Shown in pieces: positions 18,212-28,100 of a DNA stretch of 64,000 bases. The position numbers and the translations under genes are program-made. This DNA is from Verrucolacustris abundans (lineage in GTDB: Bacteria > Verrucomicrobiota > Verrucomicrobiia > Methylacidiphilales > Verrucolacustridaceae), in contig OZ239145.1 of the NCBI GenBank assembly GCA_965194535.1, positions 1,736,001 through 1,800,000 on the forward strand, in the 5' to 3' direction. The notes beneath the pieces were generated by a model, which did not search any database, was not told the origin of the DNA, and saw only the letters and a list, made by a program, of their open reading frames with translations. Every line of letters starts with the position of its first letter. Within the stretch, counting starts at the first letter, position 1.

Positions 18212-19630
18212 TCACTTAAGTACCAATCGCAGAACTGTTGCCGAAGCAGACGGCACACCCACTGTCACTTTTGTCCCATTCACCCCTTTAGCCAGATCCT
18301 TCCACCCGCCCGCCCACTTCCCATTCTCCCCGATCTCCTCTCCCCCCACCGTTACCCCACCCACTTGCGCAATATCTCCCTCTCTATGCCTCATCTCCAC
18401 AACCTGAATCTTCTCCACCTCTTTCCCCACATCCACACTCACTGCCGCCTCTCTCCCCTCACTCCCATACTCCCGATTGATCAAAGTCACATATAGCACC
18501 TTCCCCTGAGCCATCACTCCGTAAGCCACTAGATTCACCTTTTCCTTATTCTTCTCCACCGCCACGGGCAACAGATCCCCGTGCCCACCTAAATCAAACA
18601 TCTTGATCCCGTATCCAGGTGGCAAAATCGTATACCCATTCGCCGAACTGGTCAGTGACGTGTACACGTTTGGTTTGTCTGGCCCCACTGTCCCAGGAAT
18701 TACCTTCTCCCCCGTGTGAAAGTTCAACCCACTCGCACTGTGATGAGCCCACCAGTACAGATAATCCAAAATCCACAGTGAGGCGGAATACGTATCGCTC
18801 GCCCCCAACGCCCCGCCCTTCGAAAAACTGGTGCCCTCGTTCATTCGGAATTTTAACCCATTCTTCAGCACCGCCGGTACAAAGAGATCGCAAAACGCCT
18901 GATACTTCGGATGCCAAGCAGGAGAAAGCATATCATCCCGCGCTTTCACAATATCCTTCACATCCGGACCGTCCCCGCCCGGATAGTAGTGCTGACCAAT
19001 CATCGCTAACATCTCCTTCATCCCAGGCTCCCCCGCCATATCTCTAGCCCAGTCGGGATTCCGATCCGTTGCCGTCGGGGCACAAAACATGGCCGATGGA
19101 ACATACTCGGGCCCAACGATCACTTCCCTGAACTTTTTCCACTCCGCCAAAAACTCCCCATACTTCATATCCTTGTTCGGCTCATTGCCGAGAATGAAAC
19201 AGGAAAGCCGATCCCCATACTTTTCGCTCACATACTTGGCGATCCTCGCCGCCGCCTCCGGCGTGTTCTTCTGCAGTCGCACACTGTAAATCACCTTCAC
19301 CCCCGCCTCCTTTGCAAAGGCAAAGAGTGCATCGATATCTTTCTCGTTGGGAATATTGACCGTCGCCCGCTCCGCCGTGTTCCCCCCCACCCGCAGATGT
19401 TTGATCCCCAGAGTTTTGAACGCTGTGATCAGAGGCAGATTATCACCGCGGAAGTAGTGCTTTCCCGTGTTGCTATTGGGTAGCACCATCTTCGTCTCAT
19501 AGCTCAGTCCACAAAAATCCTCCGGAATCGTCCGAATCGGTTTTTCGACATCGACACGCACAGTGACAGAAGACCCAGCCCAAGCCTGACCCAGCAACGC
19601 CAAGCAACAAAAAATAGCGCGTAAAAACAT
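18212..19630 (-). CDS. secreted GH79-like glycoside hydrolase (beta-glucuronidase/heparanase type)
   Basis: About 472 residues with a signal peptide (M-F-L-R-A-I-F-C-C-L, cleavage near A-W-A). It has clan GH-A features: L-R-V-G-G-N-T-A at the second strand, L-G-N-E-P-N with the acid/base Glu150, and R-M-N-E-G-T-S-F with the likely nucleophile Glu265. G-N-E-P-N is typical of GH79 and heparanase-like enzymes, which remove or cleave at glucuronic acid; a GH-A relative such as GH39 or GH30 cannot be excluded. It would act outside the cytoplasm with the lyases. The ATG at 19630 is used; a GTG at 19651 would add seven residues. Neither has a good ribosome binding site. Upstream lies a repeat-filled spacer. 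Confidence 0.75.
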   Translation of the reverse strand: MFLRAIFCCLALLGQAWAGSSVTVRVDVEKPIRTIPEDFCGLSYETKMVLPNSNTGKHYFRGDNLPLITAFKTLGIKHLRVGGNTAERATVNIPNEKDIDALFAFAKEAGVKVIYSVRLQKNTPEAAARIAKYVSEKYGDRLSCFILGNEPNKDMKYGEFLAEWKKFREVIVGPEYVPSAMFCAPTATDRNPDWARDMAGEPGMKEMLAMIGQHYYPGGDGPDVKDIVKARDDMLSPAWHPKYQAFCDLFVPAVLKNGLKFRMNEGTSFSKGGALGASDTYSASLWILDYLYWWAHHSASGLNFHTGEKVIPGTVGPDKPNVYTSLTSSANGYTILPPGYGIKMFDLGGHGDLLPVAVEKNKEKVNLVAYGVMAQGKVLYVTLINREYGSEGREAAVSVDVGKEVEKIQVVEMRHREGDIAQVGGVTVGGEEIGENGKWAGGWKDLAKGVNGTKVTVGVPSASATVLRLVLK

Positions 19631-19710
19631 GTTAGATTTTATCAGCTTCACCCCACCCGCACCACTCCGAAACAGAAAGCTGTCGCTCCCAATCTTCCTG
19701 TTTCAACACT

Positions 19711-19749
19711 CAAACCTAGGTAGGGCGGCGAGTCCCTTCGCCGCCTCGC
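19711..19749. repeat. short stem-loop repeat, identical 39-base copy 1
   Basis: Identical to 20041-20079 over 39 bases. It contains GGCGGCGA (19724-19731), a six-base loop and TCGCCGCC (19738-19745). On the opposite strand the loop reads AGGGAC, the same as at 10903-10908. Confidence 0.85.
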
Positions 19750-19774
19750 TCAAAACCTAAAGATTCAACGCTCA

Positions 19775-19882
19775 CCTAGGCGACCAAGGGATTGGTCCCC
19801 TAAGACCTACCCCCACCCATTCAGGTTTCTCATTCCATGATAGAGTAGACGTCTGCTTACGCAGGGGAATTGGTCGCCCTAC
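19775..19882 (-). repeat. long GTAGGG repeat element, copy B
   Basis: Reverse-oriented relative to copy A and collinear with it over about 100 bases. Its ends form a perfect 7-base pairing (19779-19785 with 19872-19878). The internal hairpin is CTGC-GTAA-GCAG on the minus strand (19853-19864), again with a GNRA-type loop. Confidence 0.75.
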
Positions 19883-19918
19883 CATCGGAAAAAATTCACA
19901 ACGTGGAACTCATCACCG

Positions 19919-20021
19919 GTAGGGACGAGAATCCCCCCGCGTAAGCGGGAATCAAAACCTGCGGGACGCAGTGATGAGGATGGGCGGGGGAAGGTTTGAG
20001 GGGGCCAACCCCTACGCGTCC
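19919..20021 (+). repeat. long GTAGGG repeat element, copy C (diverged)
   Basis: It starts GTAGGGACG. The internal hairpin CCCGC-GTAA-GCGGG (19936-19949) keeps the GNRA-type loop but has a changed stem. A second hairpin CTGCG-GGA-CGCAG follows. GGCGGGGG and GGGGGCCAA are shared with copy A. The end arm CGCGTCC (20015-20021) pairs with 19923-19929 in six of seven positions. Confidence 0.65.
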
Positions 20022-20040
20022 ATATTGATCCTTCAACCTT

Positions 20041-20079
20041 CAAACCTAGGTAGGGCGGCGAGTCCCTTCGCCGCCTCGC
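20041..20079. repeat. short stem-loop repeat, identical 39-base copy 2
   Basis: Exact second copy of 19711-19749, 330 bases further on in the same orientation. The stem is at 20054-20061 and 20068-20075. It lies 26 bases past the stop of the leftward 1,202-residue gene. Confidence 0.85.
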
Positions 20080-20104
20080 CGATCATTCAGCCCTCCTACC
20101 CCGC

Positions 20105-23100
20105 CTACCGCGTAACATTGATTTTAATGAACAGCTTGCCCGATCCAGTAGCCTGCGCCTGTTTTTTCACGAAGCCTTCGGTTGAGGATCCCGTGCCTGG
20201 GCTGACAGCTTGAGCCACCGTCCAGTTGACCAAATCGGTACTTGTCTGGTAGGTGATAGTCAAAGCGGAGTCATCCTTCACATCGAAGGTGTAAGTGATC
20301 TGATTTCCGCTCATCACTGGCACAGCCGCCATCCCGTTATTTTGAGGCATTCCGCTGGGCGAGCCAAAGGCGTACTGCAACCCAACCTTCGAGCCGTTCA
20401 CCACCGCATCAAAGGCCGTACTGGGCAATAAACTTTGAGCAACGAGATATTGGGCAAAGCCGTCTTGCTGCGCTTGTTGTAGGATCAAACTTTTGTTGTC
20501 GCTGGATTTGACCAGCTCGTACCCAACAACCGCTGTGTCCAGCACCGGCGTACCCGTAATGCCACCATTCGCCGTCACCAATGTGTAGGAGGCCTCCGTC
20601 GGTGTGCCCACTGGAAGAACTTTGGCACCAGAGGCTAACGCGAGGGTTTGGGTGGTGGTGGGGGAGTTGCTGGAAACCAGCGCCAGTTGAAGAGTGGCAC
20701 TACTGCCAATCGTGATGGCAGAGGAGTGACTGCCTCGCAGGGCAAGTGCACCAGCAGTAATCGTCGTAGGACCCGTGTAGCTGTTCACGATGGTGTTGGT
20801 GACGGAGTTGGTCACCGAATCCACCACCGATGTCGTAACCGTGGTCGAGTCCGATAGGGTGAGGAGACCCGCCCCGCTCTTCGTCACCCCCCCGCTTCCC
20901 GATCCGGCCTGCATGACTGTTTCCACATTTGCCGCCACATCCAAAGTGGCTTGCCCTGTGAGGCTGGCTGATCTGAAGCTAAGTTGCGGATCCGTGTATC
21001 CTACATCAGTCACACTGGATTTTGTGCTGTTCCCTTTGACCGTATGCAGTGTCTGCGTTCCGATATTTAGATTTGTAAAGCTTACCGTGTTCGCTCCAGC
21101 AGGAGTTAATGGATTTGGATCGAGGGTAATTGTCGCCTCCGCCAGAACCGAAAGCGCAACATCCTGACTATGCCCACTATAGGTTCCGCTCGAACCGACC
21201 CCTTTGCTAAAAAGAAGATTGCCGCCATTCATCACCACGGCGTTGTTTGAACCCAAGGCACCACTGGAGGTGGTGTTGACGAAAAGTGTCCCAGCGTTGA
21301 TTTGCCAATTCCCTATCCAACCTCCGCTTGGAGTCCCACCCATCAGCTTCAGGGTTCCATCGCCAGTTTTCGTTACCACGCTGTTCGAGTTATTATTCCC
21401 GGCCAACCTATAGATGCTCAAGGTCGCTCCAGAAGTGGCATTCAAAGTCACCGGTCCGTTAACCGTAGTTGTCTTTCCGTCCAATTTATCAAAGGTGATA
21501 GAGCCAACCGTTGTTGATGTGGTCCAAGTGTGACCCAAATCGTAGTCAACCAATGCTTCGATTGTGCCACCAGAAAGTGTAAAGGTTCCAGCCGTGTTAC
21601 TTCCACCCAACGCAGCCACGTTCGATAATTGAAGTGTTCCACTCGTCATCGTTGTTACGCCGGTATAGTTGTTGGAAGCACTAAAAGTCGCCCTTCCGCC
21701 AGAAATGGTCAGCGCCTTTGACCCCACCCATGCATTTTCGCCAGACACATTCAGCTCCCCACCATTGACCGTGACCGCACCAGCACCCAAGGAGTTAGCC
21801 ACGGTCGCCTCGATCACACCTTCCTCCAAAATCAACCCACCGGAAACGGAGTTCGACCCGCCCAAAAGCAGTTTTCCGGAGCCAATCTTGGTAGCGACTG
21901 CATTCAATCCAGTTTCTATGAGTGGAGCCAAAATACTGAGAGTGGATCCACTACCAATTTGCATCGTTCCACTATTATAAAGAGCAACCTTGGATGAATT
22001 ATTGGTCAACGCTGCGTTGGTCTCCGTCAGGGTCACGCTGGAACCATTGGTTAGATAAACCAAAACATTGTTGGAGCCCGCGACCGAATTGTAAAAAGGT
22101 GAGCTGACTGGATTGTTATTCCCAATTTTGAAGGTCGTTGGAGCTGTGGAAACAGAGCTAAAGGAATAACTAGTGCCGTTCGTCACATTCCACGATTTGC
22201 CAAATACGTTCCCCGAAGAAGTTGTTAAACTTGCTGCACTGCTACTAAAAACTAGGTCGGTATAAGATCCTGGATTCGCGCTCGCAGTCGGCGTACTGCC
22301 CAGGCTCCAACTTGTCGACGTGTTTAGGCTGGCGTTACTACCCGTGAAGACATTGGGAGGGGCGATTCCAATGCTGATGGTTAGGTCTTGTGACGAACTT
22401 GTTCCCGCAGGATTTTCCGCCGTCAGTGTAACCGTCGCATCTCCCACTGTGGTTGGGATTCCACTAATCAATCCTGTAGTTGGGTTCAAGTTGAGGCCAG
22501 CAGGAAGATTGGCCGCAGTATAACTACGTGGGGTGTCCGACGCAGAGATCTGATAGCTGAAAGCTACACCCACGTTACCACTGGCAGACGGGGCAGAGTC
22601 GATCACGGGTGCTGAGGTCGGAGCGTCTGCAATCGTGATGGTCAGCGTTCCAGATCCGGTGGCTCCAGAACTATTGCCACAAGTAAGGTTTGCGGTAAAT
22701 GAGCCTGACTCGATCGGGGTCCCGCTAATTTGTCCTGTTGATGGGTTGATCGTAAGTCCAGACGGAAAGCCAGTCCCGCCGAAGGTCGTTGCACCATCCG
22801 CTACGACTGGAAACGCAAAAGGATATCCGACCATGCCCGATGCAACATTCGGGCTCGTGATGGAGATTGAAGTGACCACAGGAGGAGCATCGGCCGCATA
22901 AATATCGTCAATTGAGAAATCAATCGCGGTGCCGGAAGCTGTGCTAAAACCGATTTTACCAAAATTTAGGCTAGCTCCAGTAGCAGCTGCGGCCAGTGCA
23001 GTTCCAGAGGCTGAGGAGGTGATAAGAGTGTTGCCTATGTAGACAACAAAGCTGTTCACAGCGAGTGCTTGAGAGGCACCCGACGGATCCGTGTAAGGCA

Positions 23101-23713
23101 TTGTTGTCGTATCGCTATCATTAAACCAAATTCGCACGGTAGAAAAGGAAGTGGAGCCCGTATAGGCCACGTTCGAATTAGCAGTTGAGTTAGCCGTACC
23201 ATCAGCCTTTGTTACTGTAACAATACCAGCGGATGTGCCGGTCTGCGTAAAAGCCAAGCCGATTAATCGATTTGCAGAGCTTGAAGTCGTGGTTGCCGCG
23301 GTAGCGTTGCCAATTCCCACATCCAAATTCAGTGCCGTCCCAACAGCCGCATTCACATTCTGTTTTATCTTAAAAGACACAAAACCACTTGTACGGGGCG
23401 CGAGAGTTCCTGTATTTGGCGAAAAACCAAACATTACTTGTGATCCATTCGCAGTCGTATTTTTGAAATAACGAGCCACATTCCCACCATCATTAATGAC
23501 AGTAGTGTACCTAGTAAAAGAACCAGCATTGATCAAGTTTGGCGAAGTGGTGGTAGCAAGCTGTGCATTGAGAATATAATTGGAGAAGTTTTCATCCAAC
23601 CATGGAGTCTGGGCTTGTACGAAGTTTCCAAACGCACCAACCGCAAGAAATGCCAGCGCCAACCACGCGACGGATTTGGTGGATTTGAATTTCAGGAAGC
23701 TTTTTTTGTGCAT
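20105..23713 (-). CDS. 1,202-residue secreted PATR/putative-Ig surface protein
   Basis: A large secreted protein with no recognised catalytic site. Signal peptide at 1-34. Residues 36-280 look like a jelly-roll (LamG-like) domain with D-F-S-I-D-D-I-Y at its end. Two He_PIG putative-Ig domains lie at about 283-363 and 365-448 (F-P-S-G-L-T-I-N-P-S-T-G-Q-I-S-G-T-P and its repeat). PATR beta-strand repeats fill about 451-1085 (K-I-G-S-G-K-L-L-L-G-G-S-N-S). A C-terminal module of about 100 residues ends K-L-F-I-K-I-N-V-T-R. The same order of jelly-roll, He_PIG and PATR occurs in residues 1000-1610 of the giant lyase. A strong GGGAGGAG precedes the ATG at 23713. Probably a surface glycan-binding or scaffold protein; this is inference. 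Confidence 0.88.
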   Translation of the reverse strand: MHKKSFLKFKSTKSVAWLALAFLAVGAFGNFVQAQTPWLDENFSNYILNAQLATTTSPNLINAGSFTRYTTVINDGGNVARYFKNTTANGSQVMFGFSPNTGTLAPRTSGFVSFKIKQNVNAAVGTALNLDVGIGNATAATTTSSSANRLIGLAFTQTGTSAGIVTVTKADGTANSTANSNVAYTGSTSFSTVRIWFNDSDTTTMPYTDPSGASQALAVNSFVVYIGNTLITSSASGTALAAAATGASLNFGKIGFSTASGTAIDFSIDDIYAADAPPVVTSISITSPNVASGMVGYPFAFPVVADGATTFGGTGFPSGLTINPSTGQISGTPIESGSFTANLTCGNSSGATGSGTLTITIADAPTSAPVIDSAPSASGNVGVAFSYQISASDTPRSYTAANLPAGLNLNPTTGLISGIPTTVGDATVTLTAENPAGTSSSQDLTISIGIAPPNVFTGSNASLNTSTSWSLGSTPTASANPGSYTDLVFSSSAASLTTSSGNVFGKSWNVTNGTSYSFSSVSTAPTTFKIGNNNPVSSPFYNSVAGSNNVLVYLTNGSSVTLTETNAALTNNSSKVALYNSGTMQIGSGSTLSILAPLIETGLNAVATKIGSGKLLLGGSNSVSGGLILEEGVIEATVANSLGAGAVTVNGGELNVSGENAWVGSKALTISGGRATFSASNNYTGVTTMTSGTLQLSNVAALGGSNTAGTFTLSGGTIEALVDYDLGHTWTTSTTVGSITFDKLDGKTTTVNGPVTLNATSGATLSIYRLAGNNNSNSVVTKTGDGTLKLMGGTPSGGWIGNWQINAGTLFVNTTSSGALGSNNAVVMNGGNLLFSKGVGSSGTYSGHSQDVALSVLAEATITLDPNPLTPAGANTVSFTNLNIGTQTLHTVKGNSTKSSVTDVGYTDPQLSFRSASLTGQATLDVAANVETVMQAGSGSGGVTKSGAGLLTLSDSTTVTTSVVDSVTNSVTNTIVNSYTGPTTITAGALALRGSHSSAITIGSSATLQLALVSSNSPTTTQTLALASGAKVLPVGTPTEASYTLVTANGGITGTPVLDTAVVGYELVKSSDNKSLILQQAQQDGFAQYLVAQSLLPSTAFDAVVNGSKVGLQYAFGSPSGMPQNNGMAAVPVMSGNQITYTFDVKDDSALTITYQTSTDLVNWTVAQAVSPGTGSSTEGFVKKQAQATGSGKLFIKINVTR

Positions 23714-23966
23714 ATCTACTACTCCTCCCTCAAACTAGACCAACGCCTGACTTCGATGCTCAAAAACGGAGTCATAAGTGTCTAAGTTATAAAATATAAC
23801 TACTTGGCTATTGGGCTAAGTGAATTTGCTAAAATACTCTTAATTCTTAAATTAATTTCACTTAATACATTACCTATTAGATATTTACATTTTTAGAATA
23901 GTTAAAATATCATTTGTTTTACTAGTTAACTTGTAAGCACTGTTTTAATGTGCTTTGCTACATCTT
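23714..23966. promoter_or_regulatory. divergent promoter region, 1,202-residue gene and lacI-family gene
   Basis: A 253-base, strongly AT-rich spacer between divergent genes, with the operator candidate at 23913-23932. That site is 199 bases before one start and 34 bases before the other, which fits autoregulation of the LacI-family gene. Confidence 0.6.
23913..23932. promoter_or_regulatory. putative LacI-type operator, site 3
   Basis: TTTACTAGTTAA at 23918-23929 is a one-mismatch version of the palindrome TTAACTAGTTAA. The 20-base context equals site 2 except for one base. It lies 34 bases before the LacI-family ATG, a usual place for an autoregulatory site. Confidence 0.7.
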
Positions 23967-24980
23967 ATGACACCCACTCTAGATTCAATCGCTAAGAGAT
24001 GCCGTGTATCGAAGGTAACGGTCTCCCTCGCTCTCCGGGGAAGTCCCCGTATCTCTTCTTCCATGCGTGCCCGCGTGGCCGAAGTAGCCGCAGAACTCGG
24101 CTATACCCCCAATCCGATGGTCAGCGCACTGATGACCTCTCTGCGCTCAACCCGAAAAACAAAGTTCGTCTGCAATCTCGGCTTCATCACCTCATTCCCG
24201 ACCCGAGACGGATGGAAGGAAAATCCCTCCTTCGCCCGCTACCTCATCGGCGCCACTGCGCGAGCCACCGCCCTTGGCTACGGAATCGAAACCCTCTGGA
24301 TCCGTGAAAAATCTCCGGCCGATCTCTCCCGCACGATGCACCTCCGAGGCATCCGCGGCCTTCTGCTCGCCCCCCTACCCACGTACGGAATGCCTCTCTC
24401 CCTATCGTGGGATCCATTTGCCACCGTTGCCTTCGGTCACACGTTTAACGAAATCCCCGTTCATCGGGTGACGAATAGCCAGTTCCACACACTCTCCCTC
24501 GCAATGGATCAGTGCCAGAAACGCGGACATCGCCGGATCGGACTGGCCATGCCCCGATTCGTCGACGCCAAGGTAGAAAGCCGATGGCTCGCCGGCTATC
24601 TGGCCTGGCAGTACACCCACCCGAATCTAGCCAAAATCGATCCTCTCCTCGTCGATCAGTTCGACGAAGCGACCGTTGTCGCATGGATGAAAAAGGAAAA
24701 GCCCGACGCCGTTCTCGCCAACCACGGCCCGATCCTGACCTGGATGCGGAAGAACGGATTCCGAGTGCCGGACGACGTCTCCTTCGTCCACCTCAACTGG
24801 ACCCCGGAAAAAGGGGAACTGAGCGGAACCAACCAGCAACCCGAGGAGATCGGGGCGGCGGCAGTGGATCTCCTCGCCGAACAGATCAATCAAAACCGTC
24901 GCGGCATCCCTGACAAACCGAAGACCATCACACTGGAAAGCCTTTGGCACGAGGGCACCACCTGCCCCGATCGAAGATGA
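23967..24980 (+). CDS. LacI-family transcriptional regulator
   Basis: A 337-residue regulator. The N-terminal helix-turn-helix T-L-D-S-I-A-K-R-C-R-V-S-K-V-T-V-S (4-20) and hinge region E-L-G-Y-T-P-N-P are standard for LacI/GalR. The rest is a periplasmic-binding-like sensor domain, with V-T-N-S-Q-F-H-T-L-S-L-A-M, R-G-H-R-R-I-G-L-A and P-D-A-V-L-A-N. It probably senses a sugar or uronate derived from the polysaccharide and controls the surrounding genes through the TTAACTAGTTAA-type sites. The ATG at 23967 places the helix-turn-helix at the very N-terminus; a TTG at 23955 is less likely. It stands alone, divergent from the 1,202-residue gene and convergent with the giant lyase. Confidence 0.93.
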   Translation: MTPTLDSIAKRCRVSKVTVSLALRGSPRISSSMRARVAEVAAELGYTPNPMVSALMTSLRSTRKTKFVCNLGFITSFPTRDGWKENPSFARYLIGATARATALGYGIETLWIREKSPADLSRTMHLRGIRGLLLAPLPTYGMPLSLSWDPFATVAFGHTFNEIPVHRVTNSQFHTLSLAMDQCQKRGHRRIGLAMPRFVDAKVESRWLAGYLAWQYTHPNLAKIDPLLVDQFDEATVVAWMKKEKPDAVLANHGPILTWMRKNGFRVPDDVSFVHLNWTPEKGELSGTNQQPEEIGAAAVDLLAEQINQNRRGIPDKPKTITLESLWHEGTTCPDRR

Positions 24981-25111
24981 AATTACCGATAGGGACGCGA
25001 GCACCTACGCGTCCATGTTTTGCAACGAACCCTGTTTATTCAACTCACCACATGGACGGCTAAGGATAGCCGTCCCTACCAATTCTTAATCTTCCTCAGA
25101 GCCACGCCATC
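24981..25111. repeat. pair of short stem-loop repeats between convergent genes
   Basis: Two short palindromes of the GTAGGG family: GGACGCG/CGCGTCC (24993-24999 with 25008-25014) and GGACGGCT/AGCCGTCC (25054-25061 with 25068-25075) around the loop AAGGAT. No gene is seen. They lie between the convergent LacI-family and giant-lyase genes and may also act as terminators, though no T-run follows. Confidence 0.7.
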
Positions 25112-28100
25112 TTACGGAATATAAACAGCCTCCAGCTTGAGGAACCGCTTACTGACGATTCCCCGCTCCACGCTGTACACCTTGCGCACCAGACCCGCTC
25201 CCAATCCTGTCTGATCAGCTGCATTGACCACAGAGATGACTGGATCCGTTGCGCTCCAAGTTCCACTTAGGCTACTCACCGATTTGGGCGTGATAACCAA
25301 CTTCGGATCATCTGCCCGCACCACCGCCGTCAGACTCAACGTTGTTGATGTGATGTTGCTCGTTATTTTTTCAGGAGCGGAAGTCTTGCTCACCGCACCA
25401 AAGGCGTACTGGCTCACCAACTCGGAAGTGACTGCCGCATTTCCGCTCCAGTTGGCGAAAGTCGTTCCTCCCGGACTCACCGTCAAAATCACACTTACCG
25501 GCAGGGCAGCCTCATAGTTGCTGTCACCCGTTTGCGTGGCTGTGAGGGTAGTCGTCCCTGCTCCCACAATGTTCAGCGTGTTTCCGCTGGTGATCGTCGC
25601 CACGTTGGGATTTAAACTGGTCAGGGTCACCGGCAACCCGGAAGAAGAAGTCGCAATCAACGGACGAGCAGCATCTCCAACTTTGGCGGTCGCCGGATCC
25701 AATCCAAAGGTGATCGTCTGGGGAATCTTGGCGACGGCTTGTACCGTGAGGATGATTTGACCAGAGCCACCCGATGCGCCCGCTGTAACCGTACCGCTGG
25801 AGTTTCGAGATCCGGCTCCTCCCCCTCCGGGGGCAAAACCAGTTGTTCCACTCAAGGAGCCGGAGGTGGGACCTGTACCGCCGTTGCCGCCCCCTTCCGG
25901 AGCTGTCGCGCCAACATTGCTTGTTGCACTCACTCCATTCGTTGCATAACTGGCGCCACTTCCTCCTCCTCCGGCAAAACCCGAAACTCCATTGGCACCA
26001 CTTCCACCCGCATAGAGAACATTTCCAATACTCCCATTCGTGGTTCCAAGCCCTCCTGTGGCATAAGCTGTGGATGTAGTATTTCCCACCGCGCTATTCC
26101 CACCTGCCCCGCCTTTGGCTAAAATGAGCAGGGAATCCGTGTTAGTGCTCGAGTTGAACCAACTGTCAGATCCCGCCACCGCAACCCCGTTTGTGCTTGC
26201 GAAGTTGGAAGAGCATGTGCCGACATTGATGTAATAAGTATTTCCTGGAACTACAAGATAAGTGAGCTTCTTGGCGTAGGCTCCACCAGCCCCTCCACCA
26301 CCATACTGGACAGCTCCCGAGGCACCCACTCTTTGAGCACTCCCGCCCGCACCGCCCGCACCCCAAGCTTCCACCTGTACCGCCGTGATATTCGCCGGGC
26401 AAACCCAGGTTGTAGAAGCTCCAAAGGTGCTCGAAAGATTGGATAAGCTCGATCCAACCTGAATCGTCAAAGTCGCATACCCAGTTCTACCCGAACCGTT
26501 GGTGGCGGAGAGAGTGACGGCGTACGTCCCGCTTTGGGTCGGTGCTCCCGTAATTACCCCCGTGGTCGTGTTCACACTCAACCCCAGAGGTAAACCGGTC
26601 GCCCCGTAGGTTGCCCCGCTGGCGTCAGATGAGATCTGATAACTCACCGGCGAACCGGTCACCCCCACCATGTTCAGGTTGCTGGTGATCTGCGGAGCCA
26701 CAGCCAAAGAGAATGCTGCATGGATGGTCTTACCTCTCGCACCACTCACATTGACGGTAAACTGGATCGTCGGAGTGGTCCGCAGGACTGTCACTTCGGA
26801 GTCCTTGAAGGAAAGTGTCCCTGTCCGGTTCAAGGTCACAGTGACCACCCCCCCTGGACCCGTAAGAGTTTGGCTGGGATCCGAAAGACCGACCGAGATG
26901 GAGTTATATGTTTCCCGGGCAATCACCGCACAGGATTTGTTGACTGTAAGGAGATCCACTGTGCCACCAGCACTATTCCAGAAGTTCGCCGCCACGACAC
27001 CGAGCGCGGGATTTTTTACAGCTTGGACTGTGTCCGTGTTACTCAGGATCGTGGTCTGCGGATTATAGGCGTACCCCGCGACCTCACTGGGAGTCATTGC
27101 CGGCAACAAGGTATAGGCGTAGGTGGCTCCGGATGGACTCGCCCCGTGATTGAAAATCAGACGAAGATAGTTGTCGGTGTACGTTGCCGTATCCGAATCG
27201 GAAGGATGGATACCTGTCCAAGTGCCAGAGGACGGAACAAATTCGGCCCGGATATTATTGGGGCTGTCCGGAAAGTAATATCCACCGACCCCTTCGATCG
27301 CGCATGACTTCGGGCTGGAAAGGGTCGTGTTCCAATTGAGAGACCGCGAGGTCGCCACCCCATTGACCCAAAGATTGACCGATGTGGTACTGCTCCCCAT
27401 CCGCCGATTTTCCACTGTGGTGTGAATTTCGTTGGCGCTCCCGGCGGTAATACCCGACCCCAGACAGACGACTTCTTTTTCCAGCATGAAGTAGGATTTT
27501 TTGCCGTACAGGGTTGAACTCGCGGTTGAACTGTCTTTGGGATGCAGGGACATACCGGCTACTCCGTAACCGGAGACCTCAGCCCCTCCTGCCCAATCCT
27601 CCGATGGTGTTCCGGGTTCAGCCTGGTAGTTTTGTTCCGCCGTCGTCCCCGTCATGTGATACCAATCCATCGTCGGCCAAATGTTGCCAGTAAATTGGGT
27701 GTCAGTTGAACCGACATACAAGGAGGTCATCCCATCGGCCGTATTCCAACCTTTGTCGTTGTTTTGGGTGCTCGGAGTATTCCGCATCGGATCGAAGTTG
27801 CAGGTACGACTGGAGGAAAGGCTCAGCCCCAAAGAGAAATTGGAACGGTGGGCGACCACTCGGTCGATGCTGGGAAACATATACTGCCCAACCGCCGGGT
27901 GGGGAGAATTCGCAAATGCCGTCAGGGTGGATCGCTGGCCGGGTAGCGCAAAGAGAGCGACATTTTTGATGGTATCGATTCCCGATTGCCCGGCGACGAA
28001 CTCGGTGGAGCCCGAACTGGTGTAGGAGCGACCCCGGATCATATGCATCATCGCTCCATGATAATAAAACGGCATCAGCCCCTTCGGGATCCAATTGTCG

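Larger units (their letters stand above)
19652..20104. other. 453-base intergenic space packed with structured repeats
   Basis: No gene is seen. The space holds two identical 39-base segments (19711-19749 and 20041-20079), each containing a short stem-loop. Between them are two long elements of the same family, one on each strand (19775-19882 and 19919-20021). The whole has the look of repeated insertion of one element in a single intergenic site. Confidence 0.75.
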
